From Corallium rubrum (taxonomy: Eukaryota; Cnidaria; Anthozoa; Scleralcyonacea; Coralliidae), in contig OZ036006.1 in assembly GCA_964035015.1 (NCBI GenBank), forward strand, positions 13,606,690 to 13,670,689: 64,000 nucleotides of DNA. Reading direction: 5' to 3'. Positions 1 to 7,308 of this stretch are shown here, piece after piece (within the stretch, counting starts at the first letter, position 1; each line of letters opens with the position of its first letter). The notes below the pieces were generated by a model. The model saw nothing but the letters and a program-made list of their open reading frames with translations, had not been told where the DNA came from and ran no database searches. The translations under genes and the position numbers were made by a program.

Positions 1-161
1 CTCTCATACCATTTCTCCTTCGCCCTGGTCAGCTGCTCAAGGGCGTGGTTGTGTCTCTTAATCTCAGCTTCATATCCGGTGTGGTTTAACTTTGAAAACA
101 GGAATCCAGCACCCGCGAAGGCCAAGGCGTTAAACAGTCCACCAGCAACCACACTAACCAT
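1..161 (-). CDS. Small membrane-anchored Polinton protein (partial)
   Basis: The minus strand opens with ATG at 161-159 and stays open to the window edge, giving 53 codons without a stop. The N-terminus is a glycine/alanine-rich hydrophobic stretch (MVSVVAGGLFNALAFAGAGF) followed by a charged helix (HNHALEQLTRAKEKWYE). This is one membrane anchor plus a likely coiled coil. I recall similar small proteins beside capsid genes in cnidarian Polinton-like elements, but assign no function. The start codon overlaps a TATATATGG sequence like those at other genes of this element. The C-terminus is cut off by the window. Confidence 0.65.
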   Translation of the reverse strand, partial: MVSVVAGGLFNALAFAGAGFLFSKLNHTGYEAEIKRHNHALEQLTRAKEKWYE

Positions 162-186
162 ATATAATCGCACATAATACAATCCA

Positions 187-576
187 TCACAAAGATCCGA
201 TAATAGAACGGATGTTACGTCTTTCCCAATACGGAATCCTGATTAGGTAATGACCGTTGTCCTTAGCGTACTCGTCTTTCATCCGATCGTGTATCTTCTG
301 TACCCTAAAACGTCTTTCTGCCTCTTCCCGAGTAAACTTACCAGACCAAGTGGAAGGGCCAAAATGTTGTTCACCATCATACTCAATCAGTAAGAAAGTA
401 CCATCGCTGAGAGGCTCCGCGAAGTCATACCTCAAAAGACCGCCACCCAACCCCACTAACCCATCAAAGGTCTTCTCCCTGACCGCCTCAATCCCAATAG
501 CGCATAAGGCATCCCACACATTCCTTTCTCCTCTGGACATAGGGGGCAGCCAACGTGTCTCAACCTCCACGCTCAT
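187..576 (-). CDS. Vsr/EDxHD-type endonuclease-like protein
   Basis: About 129 residues from the ATG at 576-574; an in-frame GTG at 585 is less likely to be used. The core has a strand with a conserved Asp (RYDF), then IEYDGEQHF, then a helix (QKIHDRMKDEYAKDN) leading to a LIRIPY strand. This order matches the Vsr-like PD-(D/E)XK fold of short patch-repair nucleases, DUF559 proteins and EDxHD homing endonucleases found in phages and large DNA viruses. Such proteins nick or cut double-stranded DNA. The key acidic and His positions look present, so it may be active. It lies in the minus block with small membrane proteins. Whether it aids replication, repair or mobility of the element is not shown. 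Confidence 0.7.
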   Translation of the reverse strand: MSVEVETRWLPPMSRGERNVWDALCAIGIEAVREKTFDGLVGLGGGLLRYDFAEPLSDGTFLLIEYDGEQHFGPSTWSGKFTREEAERRFRVQKIHDRMKDEYAKDNGHYLIRIPYWERRNIRSIIGSL

Positions 577-606
577 AGTAACCACCGGATACGGAACCCC
601 CTTAGG

Positions 607-840
607 CTACTTGGGCTTTGAAAAAGGGTCAACCGGCAGGTACCCCTTCGACTGGACATATCCAACCACAATTGTGCTAATTCCAACCGCTAGAGCCAGC
701 CTAACAGTACCCCTAACCGACTCAGGAGTGCCCAAAGGTTCTTTCAGGATCTTCCTCGAAGCCATGGAGACCGCCACAGCTCCACCCGTAATCAGGAGGG
801 CGTCGTAGAGCTCGTTCATCAGTTCTTTTCGGTCGGTCAT
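607..840 (-). CDS. Small two-helix membrane protein
   Basis: 77 residues with two hydrophobic segments, about residues 13-28 (LLITGGAVAVSMAS) and 45-60 (LALAVGISTIVVGYV), and a C-terminus ending in a VDPF-containing tail. The layout of two short hydrophobic helices around a KEPLG turn resembles a small protein that I recall from other cnidarian Polinton-like elements; the function is unknown and a virion or membrane role is inference. The ATG at 840-838 lies directly after TTAGTGTATA on the minus strand, matching the start signature of neighbouring genes. Confidence 0.65.
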   Translation of the reverse strand: MTDRKELMNELYDALLITGGAVAVSMASRKILKEPLGTPESVRGTVRLALAVGISTIVVGYVQSKGYLPVDPFSKPK

Positions 841-858
841 TATACACTAACACATATT

Positions 859-1245
859 TCACTCATCAAAGGTGTCTAAGACCGGGGAGGTCTGAACGGG
901 GTTCTGTGGTTCGACAGTTCCTTCCATTACCTTCTCCTCATCAATGGTTTTCAGTCTCTGAACCTCCCTTTTCTCCTGCCTCATAGTGTAATAGAGTGAG
1001 GCCCCACCGATAACCAGCCCAACGGTTCCGATGATGTAGCCATAATAGGCTGATCGACCACCACCAACTCCAGAACCAATCTCAGCCGCCAACCGCTCTC
1101 TGGCTTTTCTCTCCTTGGCTGCCTTCGATATCTGAGCCAGTCGTTTACCAGCCTCCACCCGTTTCGGATCCTTGGCTCTTTCCGTCTTGACCACTGATGT
1201 CACCTTAGGGACTTCCGAGGTTTTTTCAGGTACTACGTCAGCCAT
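859..1245 (-). CDS. Single-pass membrane protein
   Basis: 128 residues. A basic, Lys/Arg/Ala-rich N-terminal half (residues 20-55, AKERKARERLAAE) is followed by one clear transmembrane segment near residues 67-85 (YGYIIGTVGLVIGGASLYY) and a charged tail. I do not recognise a named family. The ATG at 1245 follows TTAGTGTATAG on the minus strand. The gene sits between two other small minus-strand genes with gaps of less than 20 bases, which supports it being real. Confidence 0.6.
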   Translation of the reverse strand: MADVVPEKTSEVPKVTSVVKTERAKDPKRVEAGKRLAQISKAAKERKARERLAAEIGSGVGGGRSAYYGYIIGTVGLVIGGASLYYTMRQEKREVQRLKTIDEEKVMEGTVEPQNPVQTSPVLDTFDE

Positions 1246-1257
1246 CTATACACTAAT

Positions 1258-1566
1258 CTATGTTTCATCTGTGAGGTCATCTGTTGGAATCTCTGAGATC
1301 GTCTCTGGGGAATCTGTGAGACCGTCGGCTGGGATCTCTGAGGTCGTCTCTGGGAAGTCTGTGAGACCATCCGTAAGGATCTCTGAGGCTGCTTGTGGGA
1401 AGTCTGTAGGGGTCTCTAAGACCGTCGGCCAGACAACAACAGACTCAGTCACGTAGTACTCTCCTCTACGGTTTCTTCTAACACAATGTCTCATCACCCC
1501 GATAGCTCTTCTAAGTCCGTGGAAGACGGTCAGTATGGGTCGTCTAAGTCTCTTTGGAATCTTCAT
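1258..1566 (-). CDS. Short basic protein with acidic Thr-rich repeats
   Basis: 102 residues. The N-terminal third is strongly basic (KIPKRLRRPILTVFHGLRRA), and the rest consists of about three copies of a 15-residue acidic unit of the form SEIPxDGLTDxPETT. The DNA beneath is a 45-bp tandem repeat that is also open on the plus strand. The minus frame is preferred because its ATG follows TTTTATATG and because all neighbours to the left are on this strand. The function is unknown. Repeats of this kind are prone to slippage, so copy number may differ between element copies. Confidence 0.5.
   Translation of the reverse strand: MKIPKRLRRPILTVFHGLRRAIGVMRHCVRRNRRGEYYVTESVVVWPTVLETPTDFPQAASEILTDGLTDFPETTSEIPADGLTDSPETISEIPTDDLTDET
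1268..1412. repeat. 45-bp tandem repeat inside a coding region
   Basis: About three imperfect copies of a 45-bp unit containing GGGATCTCTGAGGTCGTCTC, in frame with the minus-strand gene at 1258-1566, so each unit adds 15 residues. Confidence 0.7.
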
Positions 1567-1611
1567 ATAAAATACAGGAGGTTTAAAGTCGTACCGTATA
1601 CCTGAGGTATA

Positions 1612-2484
1612 ATGACTGAGACAAAGCTCGGTGCTCGGCTGATCACCCTCGACGGAAACATCGGTGTGGGAAAGACAACGTTCGTGAGACCATTCGCTGA
1701 AAGAAATGGTTATTACCTTGCTGAGGAGCCAGTTTACGACAATCCATACCTCGAAAGGTTTTACGCCGACCCTGGGAGGTGGGCGTATGAGATGGAGACC
1801 TGGTTCCTCGGTGAGAGAATTGACGTCTACCTAGAGGCTTTGGAGTTAATCAACGAAGGGAGGAATGTGATTGTGGAGCGAACACATCACAGCTGTATGG
1901 TTTTCGCTAAGAACTGTTGGCGTAATGGGTGGATAACCGACAAACAGTTCTCTGAGTATTCCCAGGTCTTCCACTCACTAAACAATCTACTCCCAACCCC
2001 TGATGTCCTACTATTCCTGAAAGCCTCGGTTGACACCTGCTACGACCGGATGCTTAGGAGAGGTCGGGAATGTGAAGCCGGCGTAACTAAGGACTATCTC
2101 GGGTGTATACAGAAGTATATGGAGGAGATGACTGAGGACATAGCCTCTGGGGGGACTAAGGTGGTTACCCTCGACTGGGAAGACTTCGGTCCGGATGAGT
2201 CTGAAGTGGTCGGTACCCTCAGTGAGATCCCTAGCGGATTTCACGGTTGGATGGCTCGTGTGAACGGTCGGGACGTCTACATACCAGAGATCGTCAAAAC
2301 CGTTAGCCAGGCCCGACAGGCTCAGCTGAGTCATAGGTCCAGGACGCCAGGACTGGTTATGGTTCCGAGGATCAGTGGGTTAGCTGTAACACTACCGGAT
2401 ATCCCCCCAACCACAGTCAGTCCAACAGAGACCATCTCGGGGATCATCTTCAGTCTCTTCAGTCGGGTGTGTTCCCACTTGTAA
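1612..2484 (+). CDS. Deoxynucleoside kinase (dNK/TK2-like) with altered C-terminus
   Basis: Phosphorylates deoxynucleosides to dNMPs using ATP. The P-loop GNIGVGKTT is at residues 15-23, the EEP substrate-loop motif at 38-40, the ERT (ERS-type) catalytic motif at 89-91 and the arginine-rich lid (RMLRRGRECE) near 148-157. This is the dNK/TK2/dGK fold, not a TK1-type enzyme. The start ATG at 1612 follows GGTATA. The domain is complete, so salvage activity is plausible. The last 50 or so residues are odd: a local duplication joined the kinase 3' end to antisense sequence of the convergent membrane gene, so the frame reads through to 2484. It is the only plus-strand gene in the left block and looks like cargo acquired to supply dNTPs. 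Confidence 0.88.
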   Translation: MTETKLGARLITLDGNIGVGKTTFVRPFAERNGYYLAEEPVYDNPYLERFYADPGRWAYEMETWFLGERIDVYLEALELINEGRNVIVERTHHSCMVFAKNCWRNGWITDKQFSEYSQVFHSLNNLLPTPDVLLFLKASVDTCYDRMLRRGRECEAGVTKDYLGCIQKYMEEMTEDIASGGTKVVTLDWEDFGPDESEVVGTLSEIPSGFHGWMARVNGRDVYIPEIVKTVSQARQAQLSHRSRTPGLVMVPRISGLAVTLPDIPPTTVSPTETISGIIFSLFSRVCSHL

Positions 2485-2490
2485 CAGGTT
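2331..2490 (-). pseudogene. Duplicated fragment of the membrane protein gene at 2701-3222
   Basis: On the minus strand this repeats the middle of the gene at 2701-3222, including the RLKRLKMI helix and the hydrophobic TVVGGISGSVTANPLILGT stretch. It has no start and no proper 3' end of its own; it is the membrane-gene half of copy 1 of the local duplication. Confidence 0.75.
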
Positions 2491-2761
2491 GGAAATGTGA
2501 AGCCGGTGTTACTAAGGATTACCCAGAGCAGATACAGAAGTATATGGAAGAGACGGTTGTAATGGTTTGGAAGAAGGGGACCAGGGTGATTGGTCTCGAC
2601 TGGGAAGACTTCGGTCCGGATGAGTCGGAGGTGGTCGGTACCCCCGGTGAGACCCCTAGCGGATTTCACGGTTGGATGGCTCGTGTGGATGACCGAGACG
2701 TCAGTCAGGTCCGCCAGGCCCGGCAGGCTCAGCTGAATCGTAAGTCCTATGGTACCGTGTG
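2490..2761 (+). pseudogene. Duplicated 3' fragment of the deoxynucleoside kinase
   Basis: Repeats the kinase C-terminal region (CEAGVTKDY, LDWEDFGPDESEVVG, SGFHGWMAR, RQAQL) without the P-loop or ERT motif. It overlaps the convergent gene's 3' end from 2701. This copy probably preserves the original kinase C-terminus, ending with a stop just before 2762, while the full-length kinase has lost it. Confidence 0.75.
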
Positions 2762-3222
2762 ATCATACTGTCGGAATGTGGACAGACCTCAGTCACAATG
2801 TCGTCGAGTACACGGATCTCGGATAGGAAGATAGTTTCGTCATAGGAAGCCCCACGTAGGAAGCTTCTGATTTGTGTTAGAACCTTGTGGTAGCTAACGT
2901 GAGCGAACTCACAGTTTTCCAGTCTGCCAGGCATTCTCGACTTGGTCATGTACCCTTGGATTAGGACGCCAGGACCGGCTATGGTTCCGAGGATCAGTGG
3001 GTTAGCTGTGACACCACCGGCTATTCCCCCAACCACGGTCAACCCAATAGAGACCGTCTCGAGGATCATCTTCAGTCTCTTCAGTCGGGTGTGTTTCCAC
3101 TTGTAACAAGTCGCTAGCCTATGATAATACGAATAGAGTCGGGTTAGTTTGTCCACTTCAGCCGATTGGAGGTTCTTACCAATGTGGTTGAAGCTAACGA
3201 CGCTTTTCCTCTTTTTCCCCAT
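2701..3222 (-). CDS. Hydrophobic-core protein of cnidarian Polinton type
   Basis: 173 residues. A basic N-terminus (GKKRK) precedes a helical region, then a hydrophobic glycine-rich core near residues 53-83 (GLTVVGGIAGGVTANPLIL and GTIAGPGVLIQGY), then a helix-rich tail (YHKVLTQIRSFLRG). The arrangement suggests two short membrane helices between coiled segments, loosely like SLATT-type proteins. I do not assign a function. The gene starts six bases after the stop of the gene at 3228-4055, so the two may share a transcript. The last codons overlap the duplicated kinase fragment. Confidence 0.65.
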   Translation of the reverse strand: MGKKRKSVVSFNHIGKNLQSAEVDKLTRLYSYYHRLATCYKWKHTRLKRLKMILETVSIGLTVVGGIAGGVTANPLILGTIAGPGVLIQGYMTKSRMPGRLENCEFAHVSYHKVLTQIRSFLRGASYDETIFLSEIRVLDDIVTEVCPHSDSMITRYHRTYDSAEPAGPGGPD

Positions 3223-3227
3223 TCTAA

Positions 3228-4055
3228 TTACAGGTCATATTCAACCATAACCTCCTTACAGATCTTCTCAATGTCAGGACCCCCCAGACGACCCTCCACG
3301 ATTCTCATACCGTAGAAGTTGATGTCTGAATAATACTTCCTAAGACGGTTTAACCCAAACACATTCAGATAAGGTGTTCCTATTTGTCCGATGTTACTCA
3401 TGAAAAATGAGTCCCTCAGCATTTCACCATTTATCCTGACGTGTGACACTCTAACTCCGGATAGCCAGTGGGCAGATATCAGAACCTTCTTCCCAATGAA
3501 CTTCGCTGGAATCGTACACTCGTAAAACTTAGCCGGTGATGACCCTTCCACAAGCAGTTTGTCACTTACTCCAGCCTTAAACCCAAAGCTTTTACCAGGA
3601 CCGCTTTTACCATTATTGGTAACAATCATTTCCCACTCATTCAACTTATCCTTAGGTCTCACACTGTTCCTCTTTACCACAGCAAAAACTGAAACGTCGA
3701 CGAACATGAGTCTGGGTATGCTAACGTGGAAGACTGTTCTTATCGTCATCTCAGGGTGAATGAAGTGGTGGTCGCCGGCAGTGTTTAGCTGTGGGTTAAT
3801 ACCTGGGGGTCTCCAAAACATGGCTGAGTAAACCCCACCGTTTTTGTCTTCTATGTATTCAATAAAGGGGGGGAGTTTGGAGATCGCGTTTTTACTAGCT
3901 CTGGTCACGTTCAGGTCGAAAATGACTCTGTGGTTGTGGGTTTCCGTGTAAGCTTTTAGCTTATTGTTGAGCTGCTTTAGATCACTGCTGAGTTGCTTAG
4001 TGATCTGACTAGGGGCTCCTTTTCCCGGTTTGCTGTAACCATAAAACAGACTCAT
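3228..4055 (-). CDS. Putative virion/lectin-like beta-rich protein
   Basis: 275 residues, no membrane segment. After a helical N-terminal 40 residues (QLSSDLKQLNNKLKAY) the chain is rich in alternating hydrophobic residues typical of beta sandwiches (MTIRTVFHVSIPRLMFVDVS, ISAHWLSGVRVSHVRINGEM). The C-terminal region resembles concanavalin-like/LamG folds in general style, but I cannot name a family. The ATG at 4055 lies in TAGTATATGAG on the minus strand, one of the clearest copies of the element's start signature. A surface or receptor-binding role is inference from position beside a membrane protein. Confidence 0.6.
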   Translation of the reverse strand: MSLFYGYSKPGKGAPSQITKQLSSDLKQLNNKLKAYTETHNHRVIFDLNVTRASKNAISKLPPFIEYIEDKNGGVYSAMFWRPPGINPQLNTAGDHHFIHPEMTIRTVFHVSIPRLMFVDVSVFAVVKRNSVRPKDKLNEWEMIVTNNGKSGPGKSFGFKAGVSDKLLVEGSSPAKFYECTIPAKFIGKKVLISAHWLSGVRVSHVRINGEMLRDSFFMSNIGQIGTPYLNVFGLNRLRKYYSDINFYGMRIVEGRLGGPDIEKICKEVMVEYDL

Positions 4056-4058
4056 ATA

Positions 4059-5114
4059 CTATAGGACGTATTTACTGAACAGATACCCAGACACAGCTGT
4101 TAGGACTAGTAGGATTCCCAACCCATTGTCTGGTCCCCCGTCCTGACCGGCGGGGCGTTGTGCCTTCTTTGGGGTTGGTGTGGTTGTCTCTAGACTTTGG
4201 TCGGTTGGTGTGGGCTTCAGGGGTCGGGTGTTGTCTAGTGAATCAAGATGATTTCCACCATCCTGATGAGTTTTTTTGGGGTCTGGATTGATGTGAGCCG
4301 TGAAGTAATTGATACCATGGTTCACACCAAATTTCATACTGTCATTTGCAACCTGTAGTTTGTTGTTGTAGCCAGCAATCGGATTTTTAAGAATTATAAG
4401 GTTGGATGGTAACAGCCAAAGACTTGGTGAGACTGCTAGATTTAGGACGACATTCGTGTCTGTCACCGCTCTATTCATATTGTTTATCCATGTAGCTGTG
4501 TTGTAGTTGATAATACTATCCTCAACCAGTTGCCTAAACACTTTCTGAGTCTCCAATGCACTCGCCCTACCACCATACACGCTCTGTTTTGTCTTTGCCT
4601 GAGCACCAAGAATGGAATAAATAAACGCCTCTATGCTCTGATTTAGGAGTAGGAGACCATTTGAGGTTAAACCATCACTCGTCTTTGGTACGAATTTCTT
4701 AAAATCTCCACTAACGTCTCTTAACCTCCTGGCCCCTTTCCATTTTGTTACTGAGTGCTCGGGGTCTTCTGTGTGTTCTACCTCCTGCCACGTCCATTTC
4801 GGTGCCTTATCTTCCTCCATCAAGAATGTTGCACCATAGCTTCTCATAATGCCACTTATTTCTGAGTCTGATTTCACATCAAATTCTCTCATAATTCTTC
4901 TTATCGTGAAATACAGATGAAATCTTAAAAGTGACGTGACTACCGGTGGAACGTCATCACTGGGTGTTAGATGAAGTAACGACACCCCAGAAGCATATGT
5001 AGCGATGTACGTCCCCACAAGCGCCTGGTAATATCTCTCTTTTAGGTCCCATTTGGAATACTGGGAAGTTTTTATATCTAACGGTGGAAGGTCACTCTGA
5101 AAATACTGTCTCAT
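4059..5114 (-). CDS. Large protein with C-terminal membrane anchor
   Basis: 351 residues. Mostly helical body, a low-complexity Pro/Thr-rich linker near residues 290-325 (TPTDQSLETTTPTPKKAQRP) and one C-terminal transmembrane helix (GLGILLVLTAVSGYLFSKYV). It looks like a tail-anchored or type-I-like membrane protein. No catalytic motif is visible. Its start overlaps the end of the upstream gene (5092-5478) by 23 bases, and its stop is three bases before the next gene's start, suggesting a shared transcript. I know of no named family. Confidence 0.6.
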   Translation of the reverse strand: MRQYFQSDLPPLDIKTSQYSKWDLKERYYQALVGTYIATYASGVSLLHLTPSDDVPPVVTSLLRFHLYFTIRRIMREFDVKSDSEISGIMRSYGATFLMEEDKAPKWTWQEVEHTEDPEHSVTKWKGARRLRDVSGDFKKFVPKTSDGLTSNGLLLLNQSIEAFIYSILGAQAKTKQSVYGGRASALETQKVFRQLVEDSIINYNTATWINNMNRAVTDTNVVLNLAVSPSLWLLPSNLIILKNPIAGYNNKLQVANDSMKFGVNHGINYFTAHINPDPKKTHQDGGNHLDSLDNTRPLKPTPTDQSLETTTPTPKKAQRPAGQDGGPDNGLGILLVLTAVSGYLFSKYVL

Positions 5115-5478
5115 TCACATAAACCCGAAACTGATTGACTGGATAATTCAGAACGTATTCCGCCGGAAATTTATCATAGTAATAATACGACCCATGTGTT
5201 TTATACATTGATCTGTGTCGCTTCCCCTTCGAAAGTGTCCGAACGTGGCCACCACCAAGCCACGCCTTCGGAAATCTGGGCGGTGGTTTATTTATTGTTA
5301 AGTACTTGGTGTAGTCTTTGTTGTTCTTAAACTCCGCGTCACCAGTGTAGATGTATGAGTCACCGACAGGTCCGAAGAACACACCAGGCTCTGACTGACC
5401 GAAGATTGAATCAGTTACAAACTTAGTTCTATCGGCGTATGGGTATTTGGTGAAAAACTCTCTTAGGGTCTTGTCCAT
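5092..5478 (-). CDS. Unknown 128-residue protein divergent from integrase
   Basis: 128 residues, rich in Tyr, Phe and Pro, without a signal or membrane segment. Notable features are FFTKYPYADRTKF, GPVGDSYIYTG and a KGKRHRSMYK basic patch. Nothing matches a family I can name, and it lacks a protease-type His/Cys motif. Its ATG (5478-5476) is only 19 bases from the integrase ATG on the opposite strand, so both promoters must share that gap or lie inside the opposite gene. Confidence 0.6.
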   Translation of the reverse strand: MDKTLREFFTKYPYADRTKFVTDSIFGQSEPGVFFGPVGDSYIYTGDAEFKNNKDYTKYLTINKPPPRFPKAWLGGGHVRTLSKGKRHRSMYKTHGSYYYYDKFPAEYVLNYPVNQFRVYVNETVFSE

Positions 5479-5497
5479 ATGTCATAGGTTAGGTTAT
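5479..5497. promoter_or_regulatory. 19-bp divergent start region
   Basis: The two start codons read outward from this gap, one as CATATGG (minus) and one as TTATATGG (plus). TATA-like bases touch both ATGs. No room exists for conventional 5' untranslated regions between the genes, so either each transcript starts inside the other gene or both are nearly leaderless. Confidence 0.5.
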
Positions 5498-6595
5498 ATG
5501 GACGCTGGGGTTGGGCTGGAACAGGAATTGAGAGATATATGGTATAATCCGAAAACAGGATATCAATCAGCTGAACGACTGTACCAAAAAGCATTGGCGG
5601 AAGGTCTTGATGTGAGTAGGAAGGTAGTGAGGAACTGGCTGAAAACACAGGACACGTACACGAGGTACAGGCCGGTTGTGAGAAAGCATAAGTTCAGACA
5701 GACGTTTGTTAGCCACCTCGGTGAACAGATACAGATGGACCTGGTTGATATGGGAAAGTACAAGAACCAGAATAAGGGGTGTCACTGGATTTTGACGGCT
5801 GTTGAGATTCTGAGTCGGTACGCTTTCGCCGTTCCCGTTTACAGGAAGGACACGAAAAACATGACTGGGGCTGTGGGTAAGCTGTTGGAACAGTTCAAAG
5901 ACCGATTTGGCACTTACCCTGACCTGGCTCAGTTCGACGATGGGAAGGAGTTTTATAACGTTGGTGTGAAAGGTCTGCTGAAGGAACGTGGTGTTGAGTA
6001 CTTCAGTACGTTTTCGGACAAGAAAGCAGCGATCGTCGAACGGTTTAACAGAACACTTAAGACTGCTATGTGGAAGTATTTCTACACCAAGGGGACCTAT
6101 AGGTGGATTGATGTTTTGGGTGATCTCGTTGAGGGTTATAACAACACAAAACACAGTGTCGTTATGCTGAAGCCCAAGGACGTGAGCAAGTCAAACGAGA
6201 ATCAGGTCTGGAATACGTTGTTCGGTCATCACTTTGGTGATCATCCTTTACCCAAGTTCCAGGTTGGAGACACTGTAAGGGTGTCAAAGTACAAGAGCAT
6301 GTTTACAAAGGGTTATGAGGCTAACTTCACTGAGGAAATCTTTAGGATTACGAAGGTCATCCGTGGTGATCCGAACGTTTACGAGATTGAGGACGCTGAG
6401 GGTGAGCCGATTATTGGGAAGTTCTATGAGGAGGAGTTGTCGCCGGTGGATAAGAAGGATGACGTTTATAGAGTGGAGAAGGTGTTGAAGAGGAAGAGAG
6501 TCGCTGGAAGGAAGATGGTGTTGGTCAAGTGGTTGGGTTATGGTGATAGGCACAACTCATGGATACCTGAGAGTGACGTACAAAACCTGGGTTAG
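5498..6595 (+). CDS. Retroviral-type integrase with chromodomain
   Basis: 365 residues from the ATG at 5498. Catalyses insertion of element DNA into the host genome. The rve core has D81 (MDLVDM), D148 (FDDGKEF) and E181 (VERFNRT), the DDE triad with about 32-35 spacing of Polinton and retroelement integrases. The N-terminal helical region carries GYQSAERLYQKA. A C-terminal SH3-like segment follows (FQVGDTVRVSK), then a chromodomain near residues 320-362 (YRVEKVLK, LVKWLGY, NSWIP). The chromodomain may steer insertion to modified histones. All key residues are present. An earlier in-frame ATG at 5447 would overlap the divergent gene and is less likely. Confidence 0.93.
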   Translation: MDAGVGLEQELRDIWYNPKTGYQSAERLYQKALAEGLDVSRKVVRNWLKTQDTYTRYRPVVRKHKFRQTFVSHLGEQIQMDLVDMGKYKNQNKGCHWILTAVEILSRYAFAVPVYRKDTKNMTGAVGKLLEQFKDRFGTYPDLAQFDDGKEFYNVGVKGLLKERGVEYFSTFSDKKAAIVERFNRTLKTAMWKYFYTKGTYRWIDVLGDLVEGYNNTKHSVVMLKPKDVSKSNENQVWNTLFGHHFGDHPLPKFQVGDTVRVSKYKSMFTKGYEANFTEEIFRITKVIRGDPNVYEIEDAEGEPIIGKFYEEELSPVDKKDDVYRVEKVLKRKRVAGRKMVLVKWLGYGDRHNSWIPESDVQNLG

Positions 6596-6609
6596 TATAT
6601 ACTCAGGTA

Positions 6610-7299
6610 ATGAGGTTAACATTATTCATTGAAAACGGTGAGAAGACTGTCTATTTCGAACAACCTATCATGGTGACAGGTCCGAGACCACAGGTGACGC
6701 TGAAGAAAGCGACGGTATACTGGAACTATAACAATGTGGTGTCAGGTCTGAACGATAAGGTGTCGTTTGATGGTGTTGAGACATCCGCTCCTGAAGGTTA
6801 TCTCGACTTTGACGCAGTAGAGACGTTTGTTAAGGGCTTAGCCGGGGGTCTGTTGGGGACGGTTGAGTTCGGAAAGAATGTTTACAACGGGACTTCTAAG
6901 GTGAAAACGTCTGAAAAGCTGAAGCTTGGGAAGATGGGTCTCCTTTTGGGTTTTGGTGAGGGTGATGTGATAGATGTCGGTGGTGGTGGGTGGACTAATA
7001 GTCCGAATCAGGTGGACATCAACAGAGGGTTGAGGTATGTTGGTATTTCGTGTGACGCTGTTGAGAGTGAGAAAAGTCTGGACAATGGGAGGAGAAGTAA
7101 TCTGATTGGTACTCTTCCGATAACCTCTGAGCAGAGCCTGAAAGGGAGTGTACAGCACTACACAGACATTGAGTCGAAAGCTGAGATCCGTAAAGGTGTT
7201 TATGGTAAGATGACCTTTAGGGTTCGTGGGAATAATGATCATTCAGTAGGTCGACCGGTTGGGATTGGAGCTGTTCTGCTTGAGTTGTACATAGGTTAG
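6610..7299 (+). CDS. Candidate minor capsid (penton-type) protein
   Basis: 229 residues, no membrane segment, beta-rich throughout. The N-terminus (TLFIENGEKTVYF) and the C-terminal third (NLIGTLPITSEQSLKGSVQHY and GAVLLELYIG) resemble a protein that I recall beside the major capsid gene in many cnidarian Polinton-like elements. A single-jelly-roll minor capsid role is inference from size, composition and location 1.2 kb upstream of the major capsid gene. TAGTATATA lies about 10 bases upstream of the ATG. It is separated from the integrase by 14 bases and from the next gene by 6. Confidence 0.6.
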   Translation: MRLTLFIENGEKTVYFEQPIMVTGPRPQVTLKKATVYWNYNNVVSGLNDKVSFDGVETSAPEGYLDFDAVETFVKGLAGGLLGTVEFGKNVYNGTSKVKTSEKLKLGKMGLLLGFGEGDVIDVGGGGWTNSPNQVDINRGLRYVGISCDAVESEKSLDNGRRSNLIGTLPITSEQSLKGSVQHYTDIESKAEIRKGVYGKMTFRVRGNNDHSVGRPVGIGAVLLELYIG

Positions 7300-7308
7300 T
7301 ATATAATG
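7294..7308 (+). promoter_or_regulatory. TATATAATG start signature (clearest copy)
   Basis: GTTAGTATATAATGG spans the ATG of the gene at 7306. Similar motifs touch or overlap starts at 8547 (TAGTATATGACC), 4055 minus (TAGTATATGAG), 840 minus (TTAGTGTATAATG), 1245 minus (TTAGTGTATAGATG), 161 minus (TTATATATGG), 1566 minus (TTTTATATG) and 1612 (GGTATAATG). The repetition on both strands makes chance unlikely. It may be a late-type promoter with an extremely short leader. Confidence 0.6.

Larger units (their letters stand above)
2070..3117. repeat. Tandem duplication of two convergent gene ends
   Basis: Two copies of a composite unit. Copy 1 is 2070-2490 and copy 2 about 2490-3117. Each holds the kinase 3' end on the plus strand (2070-2335 and 2496-2750) followed by part of the convergent membrane gene on the minus strand (2340-2490 and 2967-3117). 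Copy 1 lacks the roughly 210 bases that hold the end of the membrane gene. The matched stretches look roughly 90% identical by eye, so the event is not very recent. Confidence 0.8.

Noticed and set aside
257-808. 183-residue plus-strand frame across the nuclease gene
   Set aside because: Shadow of two minus-strand genes with better start signals and recognisable motifs.
5092-5478. Adenovirus-type protease for the left element
   Set aside because: The 128-residue protein here lacks a His...Cys catalytic pattern, and no other gene in the block shows one.
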